Shown here piece by piece: positions 1-8,944 of a stretch of DNA of 33,083 nucleotides (the first letter of the stretch is position 1; each line of letters starts with the position of its first letter). The DNA is from Paraperlucidibaca sp. Its GTDB lineage: Bacteria > Pseudomonadota > Gammaproteobacteria > Pseudomonadales > Moraxellaceae. The DNA is taken from contig JAGPVX010000063.1 in NCBI GenBank assembly GCA_018066805.1, positions 1 to 33,083 on the forward strand, written 5' to 3'. The notes under the pieces were generated by a model that was given only the letters and a program-made list of their open reading frames with translations, was not told the origin of the DNA and did not search any database. A program made the translations under genes and the position numbers.

Positions 1-1
1 G

Positions 2-1129
2 CCATTAGCCGGTATTGCCTGCGCGTTTGCCGGCGTTTCAGCGGGCTTTTCCGCCAATATCGCGATCGGCCCAGTGGATGCCATTTTGGCCGGCATCACC
101 ACGGAGGCCGCACGCACCGTCTCGCCCGATGCCACCGTGGCAATAACCGCTAACTACTATTTTATTGCCGCTTCAACGCTATTGGTGACGCTGGTGATTA
201 CCGCGATCAATGCGTTGATTGTTCAGCCGCGACTGCAAGCGGCAGAAGCGATGATGGCGCATGACGCGGTGAAGCATGCACCGGGCATGGCGCTAGATAT
301 TGCCGAGTCAGATAAAACCGCCGCCAAGCTCTCAAGCGCCAACGCCCAGCCACAAACACATACCATCGATGAACATGACGACAGCACCTTGCATCGCGCC
401 GGCAGCCTCGCCGCCCTGCTCTGGACGCTGCTCATCATTGCCGCCTGCGTATGTGCCGTATGGCCCGCCGATGGCGCCTTACGCGGCCCCGATGGCAGCA
501 TTTCACGCTCGCCCTTGGTACAAGGCATCGTCGTCGTCATCGCCTTTACCACCGGTGTCGCTGGCATCCTCTACGCACGTTTTAGCGGCAGATGGTCGCG
601 CGCCAGCGACTCCGTGGCCGCCATGGAAGACACCTTCAAAAGTCTCGCCAGCTATCTCGTGCTGATGTTTTTCGCCGCACAATTTGTCGCCTGGTTTAAC
701 TGGAGCCAGCTCGGTCAGCTACTCGCCATTGAAGGCGCGGCCACACTTCAGCAAACGACCCTAGCGCCCACTGCGTTGCTGCTGCTGTTCGTCCTAGCCA
801 CCTTTGTCATCAACTTATTCATCGGCTCCGCCTCAGCAAAGTGGGCCCTAATGGCACCAGTTTTTGTACCCATGCTGCTGCTCGCCGGCATCCCCGCCGA
901 ATCCACGCTCGCGGCTTACCGCGTGGGTGATAGCGTCGGCAATATCATCACGCCACTAATGCCCTATTTCGCCATGGTCGTCGCCTTCGCGCAGCGCTAT
1001 CAGCCTGCCGCTGGCGTTGGCACTTTGGTCGCTCTCATGCTGCCCTACTCACTGATTTTGCTCGTGCTGTGGGGCGGCTTTCTTGGACTTTGGCTCAGCC
1101 TCGGCTGGCCACTGGGTCCTGTTTCATAA
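2..1129 (+). CDS. AbgT-family transporter (5' end missing)
   Basis: C-terminal part (about 375 residues) of an inner-membrane AbgT-family transporter; the reading frame is open to the left edge, so the gene starts outside the window. The family includes the E. coli p-aminobenzoyl-glutamate importer AbgT and drug-exporting homologues such as MtrF and YdaH. The visible part begins with a PLAGIACAFAGVSAGFSAN segment typical of the family core. It ends with the family hallmark, GSASAKWALMAPVFVPM followed by a YRVGDSVGNIITPLMPYF stretch, close to the C-terminus. Several hydrophobic helices flank a hydrophilic loop (around positions 300-400 of the window). The usual length is about 500 residues, so roughly the first quarter is absent. 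A symporter gene follows after a 57-base gap. The family is clear; import of a folate fragment versus export of an antimetabolite cannot be decided. Confidence 0.9.
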   Translation, partial: PLAGIACAFAGVSAGFSANIAIGPVDAILAGITTEAARTVSPDATVAITANYYFIAASTLLVTLVITAINALIVQPRLQAAEAMMAHDAVKHAPGMALDIAESDKTAAKLSSANAQPQTHTIDEHDDSTLHRAGSLAALLWTLLIIAACVCAVWPADGALRGPDGSISRSPLVQGIVVVIAFTTGVAGILYARFSGRWSRASDSVAAMEDTFKSLASYLVLMFFAAQFVAWFNWSQLGQLLAIEGAATLQQTTLAPTALLLLFVLATFVINLFIGSASAKWALMAPVFVPMLLLAGIPAESTLAAYRVGDSVGNIITPLMPYFAMVVAFAQRYQPAAGVGTLVALMLPYSLILLVLWGGFLGLWLSLGWPLGPVS

Positions 1130-1186
1130 GCACAACTGTGGTGTCTGAGCTTCGCTTGGGCGCTGTTATGGCCTACGAGGTGTTTC

Positions 1187-2602
1187 GTGATTTGGAGTTT
1201 CCTGCTGTTTCTTACCGGCTTTGCGCTGGTCGGCGTTAGTGCCGCGCGCAAAAGTCGCGGCACTGCCGACGACTATTACTTAGCCAGTCGTGACATCTCA
1301 CCGGCACTCGCCGGTCTCTCGGCGGTCGCCACCAATAACAGCGGCTATATGTTCATTGGTGTCATCGGCTACACCTACGCCACCGGCTTTGCCGCCATCT
1401 GGCTGATGATAGGCTGGATCAGCGGCGACTACGTGGCCTCACGCTATGTCCACGCCCGCCTGCGCCGCCTCACCGAGGCCACAGGCGCCGTTAGCTTTGC
1501 CGACATCCTCAGCCATTGGAACGGCCAGCGCGATGTCTTGCTACAGCGCCTGCTCGCACTCATCTCACTGGTATTTTTATTGGCCTATGCCAGTGCGCAA
1601 CTCGTTGCCGGCAGTAAGGCACTGCATGTTCTGTTTGATTGGCCAATGGCCACTGGTGCTTTCCTTGGTGCCGGCCTTGTGCTGCTTTACTGCTTGGCCG
1701 GTGGCATTCGCGCCTCCATGTGGACTGACGCCGCACAATCATTCGTGATGATCGGTGCCATGAGCCTGATGCTGATTGTTGCCACGCTTAACCTTGGCGG
1801 CCTAGAAGCTGTCTGGCAACAACTTCATAGCATTCCCGGCTATATGAATGCCTACCCGAAAGACCTCGCATTACCGGGTTTAGCCGGCGGCGTACTGTTT
1901 GCCGTGAGTTGGTTTTTTGCCGGCCTCTCGGTGATCGGCCAGCCGCATGTCATGGTGCGCTTTATGGCGCTAAATAACGGCGCGCATATGAATCGCGCAC
2001 GACTGTGGTACTACCTCTGGTTTATCGCCTTCTACGCGATGGCTACCGGCGTTGGCTTGCTCTCGCGACTGTATCTGCCCGATACGGCCAACTTCGATGC
2101 CGAATTAGCCCTACCCACTATGGCGCTGGAGTTGCTGCATCCGGTCTTGGTCGGCCTCGTATTAGCAGGCGTTTTCGCCGCCACGCTCTCCACTGCCGAC
2201 TCGTTAATCTTGAGCTGCTCGGCCGCGCTCACTCATGATCTTGTGCCAGGGTCGAACAAATTATCGCGGCTGAAGTGGGGCACCGTGATCATCACCGCCT
2301 TGGCGCTTATATGGGCGCTGAGCAACACCCAAAGCGTGTTTAATTTGGTCATCATGGCGTGGTCTGGCTTGGCCAGCGCCTTAGCACCGCTGCTGATTTG
2401 CCGCGTGATGGGCGCGCAGCCGCCGCGCTGGGCACGCTTCACCGCCGTCATTGTTGGCTTAAGTGTCGCCATTGCCTGGCGCTATTTAGGATGGCAATCA
2501 GCGCTATACGAAGGCATGGCGGGCATGACTGCTGGTGGTGCATTATTGGCGCTCTCGCTAATCGTCGCACGTCACAAGCGAGTAACGCCCAGCGCGCAGT
2601 GA
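1187..2602 (+). CDS. Sodium/solute symporter (SSS family, PutP-like)
   Basis: Inner-membrane sodium:solute symporter of 471 residues, close to the usual length for the proline/pantothenate branch of the SSS family. The N-terminal region shows a DDYYLASRDISPALAGLS segment and then SAVATNNSGYMFIGVIGYTY, matching TM1-TM2 of PutP-like proteins. Later features are ALAGGIRASMWTDAAQ-like helices and the segment LAGVFAATLSTADSLILSCSAALTHDL, the conserved TM8 region with the Ser/Thr residues that bind sodium in this family. About twelve or thirteen hydrophobic helices are visible. The start is GTG, chosen because a GAGG ribosome site lies 6 bases upstream (1177-1180). It may be co-transcribed with the AbgT-family gene before it and the quinone oxidoreductase after it. 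The substrate is unknown; PutP-like is a family resemblance, not a proline assignment. Confidence 0.85.
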   Translation: MIWSFLLFLTGFALVGVSAARKSRGTADDYYLASRDISPALAGLSAVATNNSGYMFIGVIGYTYATGFAAIWLMIGWISGDYVASRYVHARLRRLTEATGAVSFADILSHWNGQRDVLLQRLLALISLVFLLAYASAQLVAGSKALHVLFDWPMATGAFLGAGLVLLYCLAGGIRASMWTDAAQSFVMIGAMSLMLIVATLNLGGLEAVWQQLHSIPGYMNAYPKDLALPGLAGGVLFAVSWFFAGLSVIGQPHVMVRFMALNNGAHMNRARLWYYLWFIAFYAMATGVGLLSRLYLPDTANFDAELALPTMALELLHPVLVGLVLAGVFAATLSTADSLILSCSAALTHDLVPGSNKLSRLKWGTVIITALALIWALSNTQSVFNLVIMAWSGLASALAPLLICRVMGAQPPRWARFTAVIVGLSVAIAWRYLGWQSALYEGMAGMTAGGALLALSLIVARHKRVTPSAQ

Positions 2603-2649
2603 CATTGCCCTAGGCATTTTTCCACTCATTTAGTGAGTAACAACCGCTT

Positions 2650-3669
2650 ATGTCTTCAAAAGCCGCGCCCTCACCAGTACTACCAGCTTCTATGCGCTTC
2701 GTTGATTGCGCCGCCGTCGGCGACCCCGAGGTCATGATCATCCGCCATGGCGCACTACCAACACTCGCTGCCGGCGAAGTCCTGATTAATGTGCATGCAG
2801 CCGGCGTTAATCGGCCCGATATTTTGCAGCGCCGCGGCCTCTACCCTATGCCCGCTGGCGTCAATCCGGTGCTTGGCTTGGAAGTCGCTGGCGAGATTGT
2901 CGCCATCACTCCCGATGTCAGCGGCTGGCAAATCGGCGATCACGTTTGTGCGCTGACTAATGGCGGCGGCTATGCCGACTACTGCGCCGTGCCATCGGGC
3001 CAATGCTTGCCGGTTCCCGTCGGCTTATCCATGCAGCAGGCAGCCGCCATTCCAGAGACATTTTTCACGGTCTGGGCCAATCTCGTGCAGCTCGGCCACG
3101 CCCGTGCTGGCGAGCGCGTGCTGATCCATGGCGGCAGCAGCGGTATTGGCATTACGGCGCTGCTACTTGGGCGCGAGCTAGGGCTGCGCTGCTTTGCCAC
3201 CGCTGGCAGCAAGGAAAAATGTCAGCTCATTGAAGACTTAGGCGGCGTTGCAGTGAACTATCGCGAGCACGATTTTGCTGAAGCCATTGTGCAGCTCAGC
3301 GATGGCAAAGGCGTCGATGTCATCCTCGATATTGTTGGCGCCAACTACCTAGAACAAAACCTGCGTCTGCTCGCCAACGACGGCCGCTTAGTGATTATCG
3401 GCATGATGGGCGGCATCAGCGCCACGCTAAATTTAATGCCGATTATGCTCAAGCGCTTGCAGATTACTGGCTCGACCTTGCGCGCCCGCAGCAGTGCGCA
3501 GAAAGCGGCCATTGCCGAACAACTACACGCGCGAGTCTGGCCGGCATTAGCCGCAGGACGCTGCTTACCGGTGATCGATCAAGTCTTTGCCCTAGAGCAC
3601 GTAGCCAATGCCCATCGTCATTTAGAATCAGGCGATGGCATGGGCAAAGTTGTTCTAAGCTTAGTTTGA
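2650..3669 (+). CDS. NAD(P)H quinone oxidoreductase, PIG3 family (zinc-independent MDR)
   Basis: Cytosolic medium-chain dehydrogenase/reductase of 339 residues that probably reduces quinones or enones with NADPH. The N-terminal GroES-like half has the AAGVNRPDILQRRGLYPMP segment diagnostic of the PIG3/quinone oxidoreductase group. The GLEVAGEI and GDHVCALTNGGGYADYC motifs follow. The Rossmann half carries HGGSSGIGITALLLGREL, the dinucleotide-binding loop, and then ATAGSKEKC. The zinc-binding cysteine cluster of alcohol dehydrogenases is absent, as expected for the family. The gene lies 47 bases after the symporter and on the same strand. A redox or detoxification role is inferred; the substrate is not visible. 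Confidence 0.88.
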   Translation: MSSKAAPSPVLPASMRFVDCAAVGDPEVMIIRHGALPTLAAGEVLINVHAAGVNRPDILQRRGLYPMPAGVNPVLGLEVAGEIVAITPDVSGWQIGDHVCALTNGGGYADYCAVPSGQCLPVPVGLSMQQAAAIPETFFTVWANLVQLGHARAGERVLIHGGSSGIGITALLLGRELGLRCFATAGSKEKCQLIEDLGGVAVNYREHDFAEAIVQLSDGKGVDVILDIVGANYLEQNLRLLANDGRLVIIGMMGGISATLNLMPIMLKRLQITGSTLRARSSAQKAAIAEQLHARVWPALAAGRCLPVIDQVFALEHVANAHRHLESGDGMGKVVLSLV

Positions 3670-3785
3670 TCGCAGCGCGTTACTTAAACATGAGCAAAAC
3701 TTAATATAGCCGCAAGCTTGGGTTCAGGCGCTGCGGACTATTGTGTGGGCTGGCACTACTTTGGTGCTGAAAAGGCACATAGCTC

Positions 3786-4547
3786 ATGCAAGAAAATATG
3801 TCCGATACCTTGGTCAAGGTTCCGCAAGTCACACTGCTGTTTTGGATAATCAAAATCGCAGCCACAACGCTTGGCGAAACAGCTGGCGATGCCGCCTCGA
3901 TGTCGCTAAATCTTGGTTATCTGCTCAGCACCGTGCTCTTCACTGGCTTGTTTTTGCTTGCGCTTAGGGCACAAATCAAAGCCATCGCTTTTCGCCCAAT
4001 GCTGTACTGGACGACGATTATTGCCACCACCATTGTTGGCACCACACTTGCCGACTTTGCCGATAGATCATTAGGCATTGGCTATGCTGGCGGCACCTTG
4101 CTACTGCTAAGCCTTTTATTCGGCACCTTATTCATCTGGCATCGCAGCCTAGGCTCAATATCCATCCATTCACTAAGCACGCCACGCGCTGAGTACTTTT
4201 ACTGGGTCACGATATTATTTTCGCAAACCCTGGGCACGGCATTGGGCGATTGGACGGCAGACTCAGCGGGGCTTGGCTATCGCGGCGCGGCAGTGATATT
4301 TGGTCTTATGTTGCTGGTGGTTTTGGCCGCGTATTTATGGACTCATATTTCGCGCACCGCCCTGTTTTGGGCAGCATTTATTTTGACTCGGCCCTTAGGC
4401 GCAGTGGTTGGCGACTTTTTGGATAAACCATTGGCCGCCGGTGGCTTGGATCTGAGCCGATTCACCGCCTCGGCAGTGCTTATGGCTTTTATCGTGATGT
4501 GCTTGCTGCTCTTTCGGCAAAGGCCGGCAGAGCGAGCAAGCCATTAA
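3786..4547 (+). CDS. Four-repeat integral membrane protein (COG4705-like)
   Basis: Uncharacterised inner-membrane protein of 253 residues with about eight hydrophobic helices. It resembles the conserved 'membrane-anchored protein' group known as COG4705. Four internal copies of a two-helix unit can be read. Each carries a T-x-x-G-x-x-x-x-D-type motif: TTLGETAGD at residues 27-35, VGTTLADFAD near 85, LGTALGDWTAD near 148, and LGAVVGDFLDK near 207. The second and third copies are followed by a similar GLGYRG or GIGYAGG turn. No ribosome site favours the first ATG strongly; the second Met (residue 5) is an alternative start. A 116-base gap separates it from the upstream gene and a hairpin lies directly after it. 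The function is unknown; conserved acidic residues in membrane helices suggest ion or small-solute handling, which is inference only. Confidence 0.75.
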   Translation: MQENMSDTLVKVPQVTLLFWIIKIAATTLGETAGDAASMSLNLGYLLSTVLFTGLFLLALRAQIKAIAFRPMLYWTTIIATTIVGTTLADFADRSLGIGYAGGTLLLLSLLFGTLFIWHRSLGSISIHSLSTPRAEYFYWVTILFSQTLGTALGDWTADSAGLGYRGAAVIFGLMLLVVLAAYLWTHISRTALFWAAFILTRPLGAVVGDFLDKPLAAGGLDLSRFTASAVLMAFIVMCLLLFRQRPAERASH

Positions 4548-4578
4548 ACCTAAGCCTAGCAACCGCTTAGGCTTAGGT
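4548..4578. terminator. Perfect 10-bp hairpin between convergent genes
   Basis: ACCTAAGCCT (4548-4557) and AGGCTTAGGT (4569-4578) are exact reverse complements around an 11-base loop. The hairpin starts at the stop codon of the membrane-protein gene and ends 18 bases before the stop of the convergent efflux permease. Six A bases follow on the plus strand and there is no good U-tract on either strand, so it is a weak intrinsic terminator at best. It may instead shield mRNA 3' ends. Confidence 0.5.
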
Positions 4579-4595
4579 AAAAAATCAACGAGCAA

Positions 4596-7500
4596 TTAAG
4601 CGCTGCGCTTCACCTTAAACCACGCCGCATAGAGCGCTGGCACAAACAGTAGCGTAAGGCCGGTGGCGACGACCAAGCCGCCCATGATAGAGATCGACAT
4701 CGGCCCCCAAAACACACTACCCGACAGCGGCACCATGGCTAAAATAGCCGCTGCCGCCGTCAACACCACCGGCCGCGAACGGCGCACCGTAGCATCAACA
4801 ATAGCTTGCCAAGGCTCATGACCTTGCTTGATATCCTGCTCAATTTGGTCAACCAGAATCACCGAGTTGCGCATGATCATACCTGCCAATGCGATGACGC
4901 CAAGCAGCGCAACAAAGCCAAATGGCACATTGAATATCAGCAGCGCTGGCACCACGCCAATCAAGCCTAATGGCGCGGTCATAAACACCATAAACATCAG
5001 TGAAAAGCTCTGCAGCTGGAACATCAAAAATGCCAACATGGCGATTAGCATGATCGGAAATACTGCCGATAACGCCTTGTTCGCCTTCAAACTTTCCTCA
5101 ATCGCACCACCTTGCTGAATTTCATAACCCGGTGGCAAGCGATCAATGATCGGCTGCAAGGTCGGCATGATTTGCTGCGTGGCATATGGCGCTTGCACAC
5201 CATCGGCTAAGTCACTGCGCACGGTGAGCTGCAAATGGCGATTTCGCCGCCACAGTACTGGCTCCTCAAACACCGGTTCGAGACTGGCCACTTGGCTCAA
5301 TGGCACTACGCCGCCAGTGCGCGAAAACAGCGACAAATCACCGATGCTATCAATACGCGAGCGCTCCTCTGGCGTGCCACGAACCACAATATCGATAAGC
5401 TCTTCGCCACGACGAATTTGGCTCACCGGCGCACCGGATAGCGCGGTTTGCACGAGATCGGCAATATCGGCACTACTGACACCCAAAAGGCGTGCTTTAT
5501 CTTGATCAATACGCAGCTTCATCGAGCGGACTTGATCGTTCCAATCTAGCTGTGTGTCGCGCACTAACTTACTTTCGCGCACGGCATCACGCACATCATA
5601 AGCAATCCGGCGCACTTCCATGGGGTCAGGCCCAACGATGCGAAATTGCACAGGGAAGCCCACCGGCGGACCAAACTCTAGACGCAGCACACGGCCGCGC
5701 AAATTTGGGAATACTTGGTCTTTATCAAACAAGGTCATTAAGCGAGTACGCACTGCTTCGCGCGCCTCCAAGCCATCGGTTTGAATAACAAACTGGGCAT
5801 AGCCAGGGTTGGGTAGTTCTGGCGCCAGAGAGATATAGAAGCGCGGTGAGCCTTGACCAACATAGGCAGTGAAATACTCGATGTCTTTGTCTTTCGCCAA
5901 GATTTTTTCCAAACGCTCAACTTCATGCTGCGTGGCCTTAATTGAGGAGCCCTCTTTTAGGCGAAGCTCTACCAAAAGCTCAGGACGCGATGCGGTTGGG
6001 AAAAATTGCTGCTGTACTAGTTTCATGCCAAAAATAGACAACACAAAGAGGCTGGCTGTGGCGATCAGTACCACTTTCCGATGCTGCACACAGTAATCAA
6101 CCCAGCGCCTTAGGTGCTTATAAACCGGTTTGTCATAGGGGTCGTGATGGGCTTTTTCGGCTAAATCTTTGGGCAGCATTAGTACGCCCAAATACGGCGT
6201 AAAAATCACTGCGACAAACCATGAAACGATCAGCGCTATGCCGACAATCCAGAAAATACCACCAGCGTATTCGCCCGATGTCGAGCGCGCAAAACCTACT
6301 GGCATAAAGCCGGCAATGGTCACCAAGGTACCGGTGAGCATGGGAAATGCTGTCGACGTATAAGCAAACGTGGCCGCGCGAACACGATCCCAGCCCTGCT
6401 CCATTTTCACCACCATCATTTCCACCGCGATGATGGCGTCATCGACCAGTAGACCGAGCGCAATAATTAGTGCGCCTAAGGTGATGCGATCTAAATGCCA
6501 ACCAAAGGCATACATGATGACGGCGACAATGCCCAGAACTAGTGGCACCGAGGCGGCCACGACAATGCCAGTGCGCCAGCCGAGGAATAGAAACGACACT
6601 GCTAGCACGATGACCAGTGCTTCTAAAAAGGCCTTCTCAAATTCCCATACCGATTGCTCAGCGACTTGTGATTGGTCGGCGTACTGCTCGATCTCGATGC
6701 CCACGGGCAGATCGGCGCGAACTTTCTCCATCTCGGCAGCTAAGTCGCGGCCCAAGGTGAGGATATTGCCATCGGCCACCATGGTGACACCGATCGCTAA
6801 AACGGGATGGCCATTGTGGCGAATACGAAAATCTGAAGGATCCTCATAGCCGCTGTAGACCTTGGCGATATCGCCCAAGCGCAGCAAGTTACCACCGGCC
6901 TCAACACTGACGCCGGCTACATCGGCAGCTGAGTGCAGGCTGCCATCGATGCGAGCAAAAACACGATCACTTTTGGTGTCGATAGAGCCTGCAGGACGCA
7001 CTTGGTTTTGCTGCGCAATGGCGGCAAAGACGGCCTGCGGCGCTAGCCCAAGTGAGGCTAAACGGCGCGTGGAAAGCTCAACATAGACTTTTTCATCTTG
7101 CTTACCGAGGATATTAACTTTGTTGGTATTTGGCACCGTTTGCAGGCGGCGTTTGACCAGCTCAGCGAACTCCTGCAGCTCGGCCTGAGTAATGCCATCG
7201 CCGCGTAGTGCATACAGCGATGTGTAGACATCGGTGTATTCGTCGTTATAAAACGGCCCACGTACGCCGGCGGGAAACTCAGCGCTTATATCGCCAATTT
7301 TTTTGCGCGCCTGATACCACAGCGCTTTCAGCTCATCGCCTGAGTGTCGGCCATTGATGCTCAAGGTCATGCCGCCATAGCCTTGGCGCGAAAAGCTATG
7401 CACGAAGTTCAAATGAGGCAGCTCTTGCACGGCACGTTCCATGCGATTGAGCACTTCGTTTTGCAACTCTTCAGCACTGGCACCGGGCCAGGCAACCACG

Positions 7501-7649
7501 GCTGTCATCGCCGGTACGTTGAAGTTTGGATCTTCCAAACGGCCTAGCTTAGTAAATGAAAAAATGCCCGCCAGCAGCGAGGAGATCATTAAAAATAAGA
7601 CGATGGTGCGATGATTTACCGCCCATTCGGAAAGGTTGAAACCTTTCAT
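4596..7649 (-). CDS. RND efflux transporter permease
   Basis: Inner-membrane proton-driven efflux pump of 1017 residues, a normal length for the RND superfamily. It should form a trimer and, with the adaptor encoded just upstream, expel substrates through an outer-membrane channel. TM1 lies within the first 30 residues, followed by a large periplasmic domain. TM4 near residue 400 holds GLLVDDAIIAVEMM with the paired aspartates used for proton relay. A second periplasmic domain and a second helix bundle, ending around VVATGLTLLFVPALYAAWF, complete the internal duplication. The GRLEDPNFNVPAMTAVVAWPG start resembles the MexB-unlike, multidrug-type permeases often paired with lipoprotein adaptors. 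Its ATG overlaps the adaptor's TGA in ATGA (7646-7649), so translation is coupled. No outer-membrane channel gene is present here, so a TolC-type protein from elsewhere is needed. The substrate is unknown. Confidence 0.95.
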   Translation of the reverse strand: MKGFNLSEWAVNHRTIVLFLMISSLLAGIFSFTKLGRLEDPNFNVPAMTAVVAWPGASAEELQNEVLNRMERAVQELPHLNFVHSFSRQGYGGMTLSINGRHSGDELKALWYQARKKIGDISAEFPAGVRGPFYNDEYTDVYTSLYALRGDGITQAELQEFAELVKRRLQTVPNTNKVNILGKQDEKVYVELSTRRLASLGLAPQAVFAAIAQQNQVRPAGSIDTKSDRVFARIDGSLHSAADVAGVSVEAGGNLLRLGDIAKVYSGYEDPSDFRIRHNGHPVLAIGVTMVADGNILTLGRDLAAEMEKVRADLPVGIEIEQYADQSQVAEQSVWEFEKAFLEALVIVLAVSFLFLGWRTGIVVAASVPLVLGIVAVIMYAFGWHLDRITLGALIIALGLLVDDAIIAVEMMVVKMEQGWDRVRAATFAYTSTAFPMLTGTLVTIAGFMPVGFARSTSGEYAGGIFWIVGIALIVSWFVAVIFTPYLGVLMLPKDLAEKAHHDPYDKPVYKHLRRWVDYCVQHRKVVLIATASLFVLSIFGMKLVQQQFFPTASRPELLVELRLKEGSSIKATQHEVERLEKILAKDKDIEYFTAYVGQGSPRFYISLAPELPNPGYAQFVIQTDGLEAREAVRTRLMTLFDKDQVFPNLRGRVLRLEFGPPVGFPVQFRIVGPDPMEVRRIAYDVRDAVRESKLVRDTQLDWNDQVRSMKLRIDQDKARLLGVSSADIADLVQTALSGAPVSQIRRGEELIDIVVRGTPEERSRIDSIGDLSLFSRTGGVVPLSQVASLEPVFEEPVLWRRNRHLQLTVRSDLADGVQAPYATQQIMPTLQPIIDRLPPGYEIQQGGAIEESLKANKALSAVFPIMLIAMLAFLMFQLQSFSLMFMVFMTAPLGLIGVVPALLIFNVPFGFVALLGVIALAGMIMRNSVILVDQIEQDIKQGHEPWQAIVDATVRRSRPVVLTAAAAILAMVPLSGSVFWGPMSISIMGGLVVATGLTLLFVPALYAAWFKVKRSA

Positions 7650-8815
7650 GGACGCGCCCCAGCGGCTGCTGGCTGATTCAAGCCGGCGCCACTGCGCTCA
7701 ACAGCACGAACCTGCATCTTGGCATCGAGCTTTTGCACGCCCGCGATGACTACTTTCGCGCCATCCGGCACGCCTTTCACGGCCACTGTTTCGTTATTAA
7801 AACTCAGCACTTGCACAGCCTGTTTCTGCAAGGTCGGCGCTTTATCGTTAACTAGCCAAACTGAGACTTTATCGCGCGCTTTCACTAAAGCCGTCGCGGG
7901 CAAGATAACCGCCGTAGATGGCGCCTCAGCAGACTTCATCACGACCTGTGCGGTCATGCCCAAATGCAATGCTGCAAGCTGCTCTGGCGTGGCATTGTGT
8001 AAGGAGAAACGCGCACGATAAGTGCGTAGTGGTTGCGAGGCAGCTGGCGAAATTTCACGTAAACGCAGAGTGATACGCGGCGCATCCGAGCCCCAAATAT
8101 CGGCCTCAGCCTCTTGCTTGGAGACAGTGGCCATCAAGCCTTCAGGGATGTCAGCGGCAATTTCCATTTCGCCCGGTTTAGCTATTGAAACCACCGGCAC
8201 GCCCTCGCCAATAACCTGCCCTGCCTCGGCACGAACGGCCGTCACCACGCCATCGTATGGAGCGACTAGACTGGAATAACGCAGGCGATTTCGCGATAAA
8301 TCGGCTTGGCGTTGAGCTTGCTGATACTGCGCTTTAGCTGCTTCAGCGCGGGCAGTTTGACGCTCACTCTCTGCCACGCTAATAGCACCGGCCTTGACCA
8401 AGGTCACCATGCGTTTGGCATCGGCATTGGCTTGGTCATACTGTGTTTTAGCCACAAGTACCTGATCTTGCGCAGCAGCAGATGCGAGCTGATAGTCACT
8501 GCCATCGAGCTGCATCAGCACTTGGCCCTTGCGCACTGTTTGCCCAAGCTCAACTGAGCGTTTAGCAATACGTCCCGCGACTTGAAAGCCGAGATCGCTG
8601 GCATAACGCGCACTCACTACACCTGGCACACTACGTTCAGTGCTCATGGCATTGCCACTAGCCCCAACTGTCATCACCAATACTGGCCGTAGCTCAGCAT
8701 CTACCTCTGCGTCATTTGACGAACAAGCGCTCAAAGTAAGTAGCGCAGATGCAAATAAAATGGCGCTAGCGACATAGCATTGGCTAGAGAAGTAACGTGG
8801 AAAACGTGCATTCAT
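7646..8815 (-). CDS. RND efflux periplasmic adaptor (membrane fusion lipoprotein)
   Basis: Periplasmic adaptor of about 389 residues that bridges the RND permease and an outer-membrane channel. The ATG at 8815 is preferred over an upstream in-frame start at 8887, because from it the protein begins with a lipoprotein signal peptide (MNARFPRYF, a hydrophobic core, then the lipobox LSAC). The mature part shows the adaptor order: a first lipoyl half (GRIAKRSVELGQTVRKGQVL), a coiled-coil hairpin rich in Ala and Gln, the second lipoyl half (LVAPYDGVVTAVRAEAGQVI), a beta-barrel domain, and a membrane-proximal domain. It is the first gene of the efflux operon and is transcribed away from a TetR regulator. 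The adaptor family is certain; drug or solvent specificity is not visible. Confidence 0.92.
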   Translation of the reverse strand: MNARFPRYFSSQCYVASAILFASALLTLSACSSNDAEVDAELRPVLVMTVGASGNAMSTERSVPGVVSARYASDLGFQVAGRIAKRSVELGQTVRKGQVLMQLDGSDYQLASAAAQDQVLVAKTQYDQANADAKRMVTLVKAGAISVAESERQTARAEAAKAQYQQAQRQADLSRNRLRYSSLVAPYDGVVTAVRAEAGQVIGEGVPVVSIAKPGEMEIAADIPEGLMATVSKQEAEADIWGSDAPRITLRLREISPAASQPLRTYRARFSLHNATPEQLAALHLGMTAQVVMKSAEAPSTAVILPATALVKARDKVSVWLVNDKAPTLQKQAVQVLSFNNETVAVKGVPDGAKVVIAGVQKLDAKMQVRAVERSGAGLNQPAAAGARP

Positions 8816-8879
8816 GATGACAAGCTCAACAAAAGTGGCGGATGTTCTTTTAGTATTTATGCTGCAAACAGGACAGACT

Positions 8880-8909
8880 TTGACCATTAACTAGACCATG
8901 CCGTATAGT
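8880..8909 (+). promoter_or_regulatory. Predicted sigma-70 promoter of the TetR gene
   Basis: A TTGACC -35 box (8880-8885) and a TATAGT -10 box (8904-8909) are 18 bases apart, upstream of the regulator start at 8945. The predicted transcript start near 8916 puts the palindrome at 8918-8928 in the first bases of the message, where bound repressor would block its own gene. This is a prediction from consensus only. Confidence 0.45.
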
Positions 8910-8936
8910 AATAAAACCTATTAAATAGACTGTCAA
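8908..8936 (-). promoter_or_regulatory. Predicted sigma-70 promoter of the RND operon
   Basis: Read on the minus strand, a perfect TTGACA -35 box (8936-8931) and a TATTAC -10 box (8913-8908) are separated by 17 bases. The 11-base palindrome (8918-8928) sits entirely in the spacer, the classic place for a TetR-type repressor to block RNA polymerase. The promoter overlaps that of the divergent tetR gene. Confidence 0.55.
8918..8928. promoter_or_regulatory. Candidate TetR operator palindrome
   Basis: CTATT-A-AATAG is a perfect 11-base palindrome in the intergenic region between the adaptor gene and the TetR gene. It lies within the spacer of one predicted promoter and just after the -10 box of the other. 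It is short for a TetR operator, so the real site may extend outwards with imperfect symmetry. Confidence 0.4.
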
Positions 8937-8944
8937 GTAAACTC

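Noticed and set aside
3710-3736. Imperfect hairpin CCGCA/TGCGG after the quinone oxidoreductase
   Set aside because: The stem is short, the pairing is interrupted and no U-tract follows, so it is not called a terminator.
6370-6849. 159-codon open frame on the plus strand
   Set aside because: It is fully antisense to the RND permease, and its Ser/Thr-rich composition is that of a shadow frame.
8816-8887. Upstream start of the adaptor at 8887
   Set aside because: It would place about 24 residues before the lipoprotein signal peptide and overlap the promoter region.
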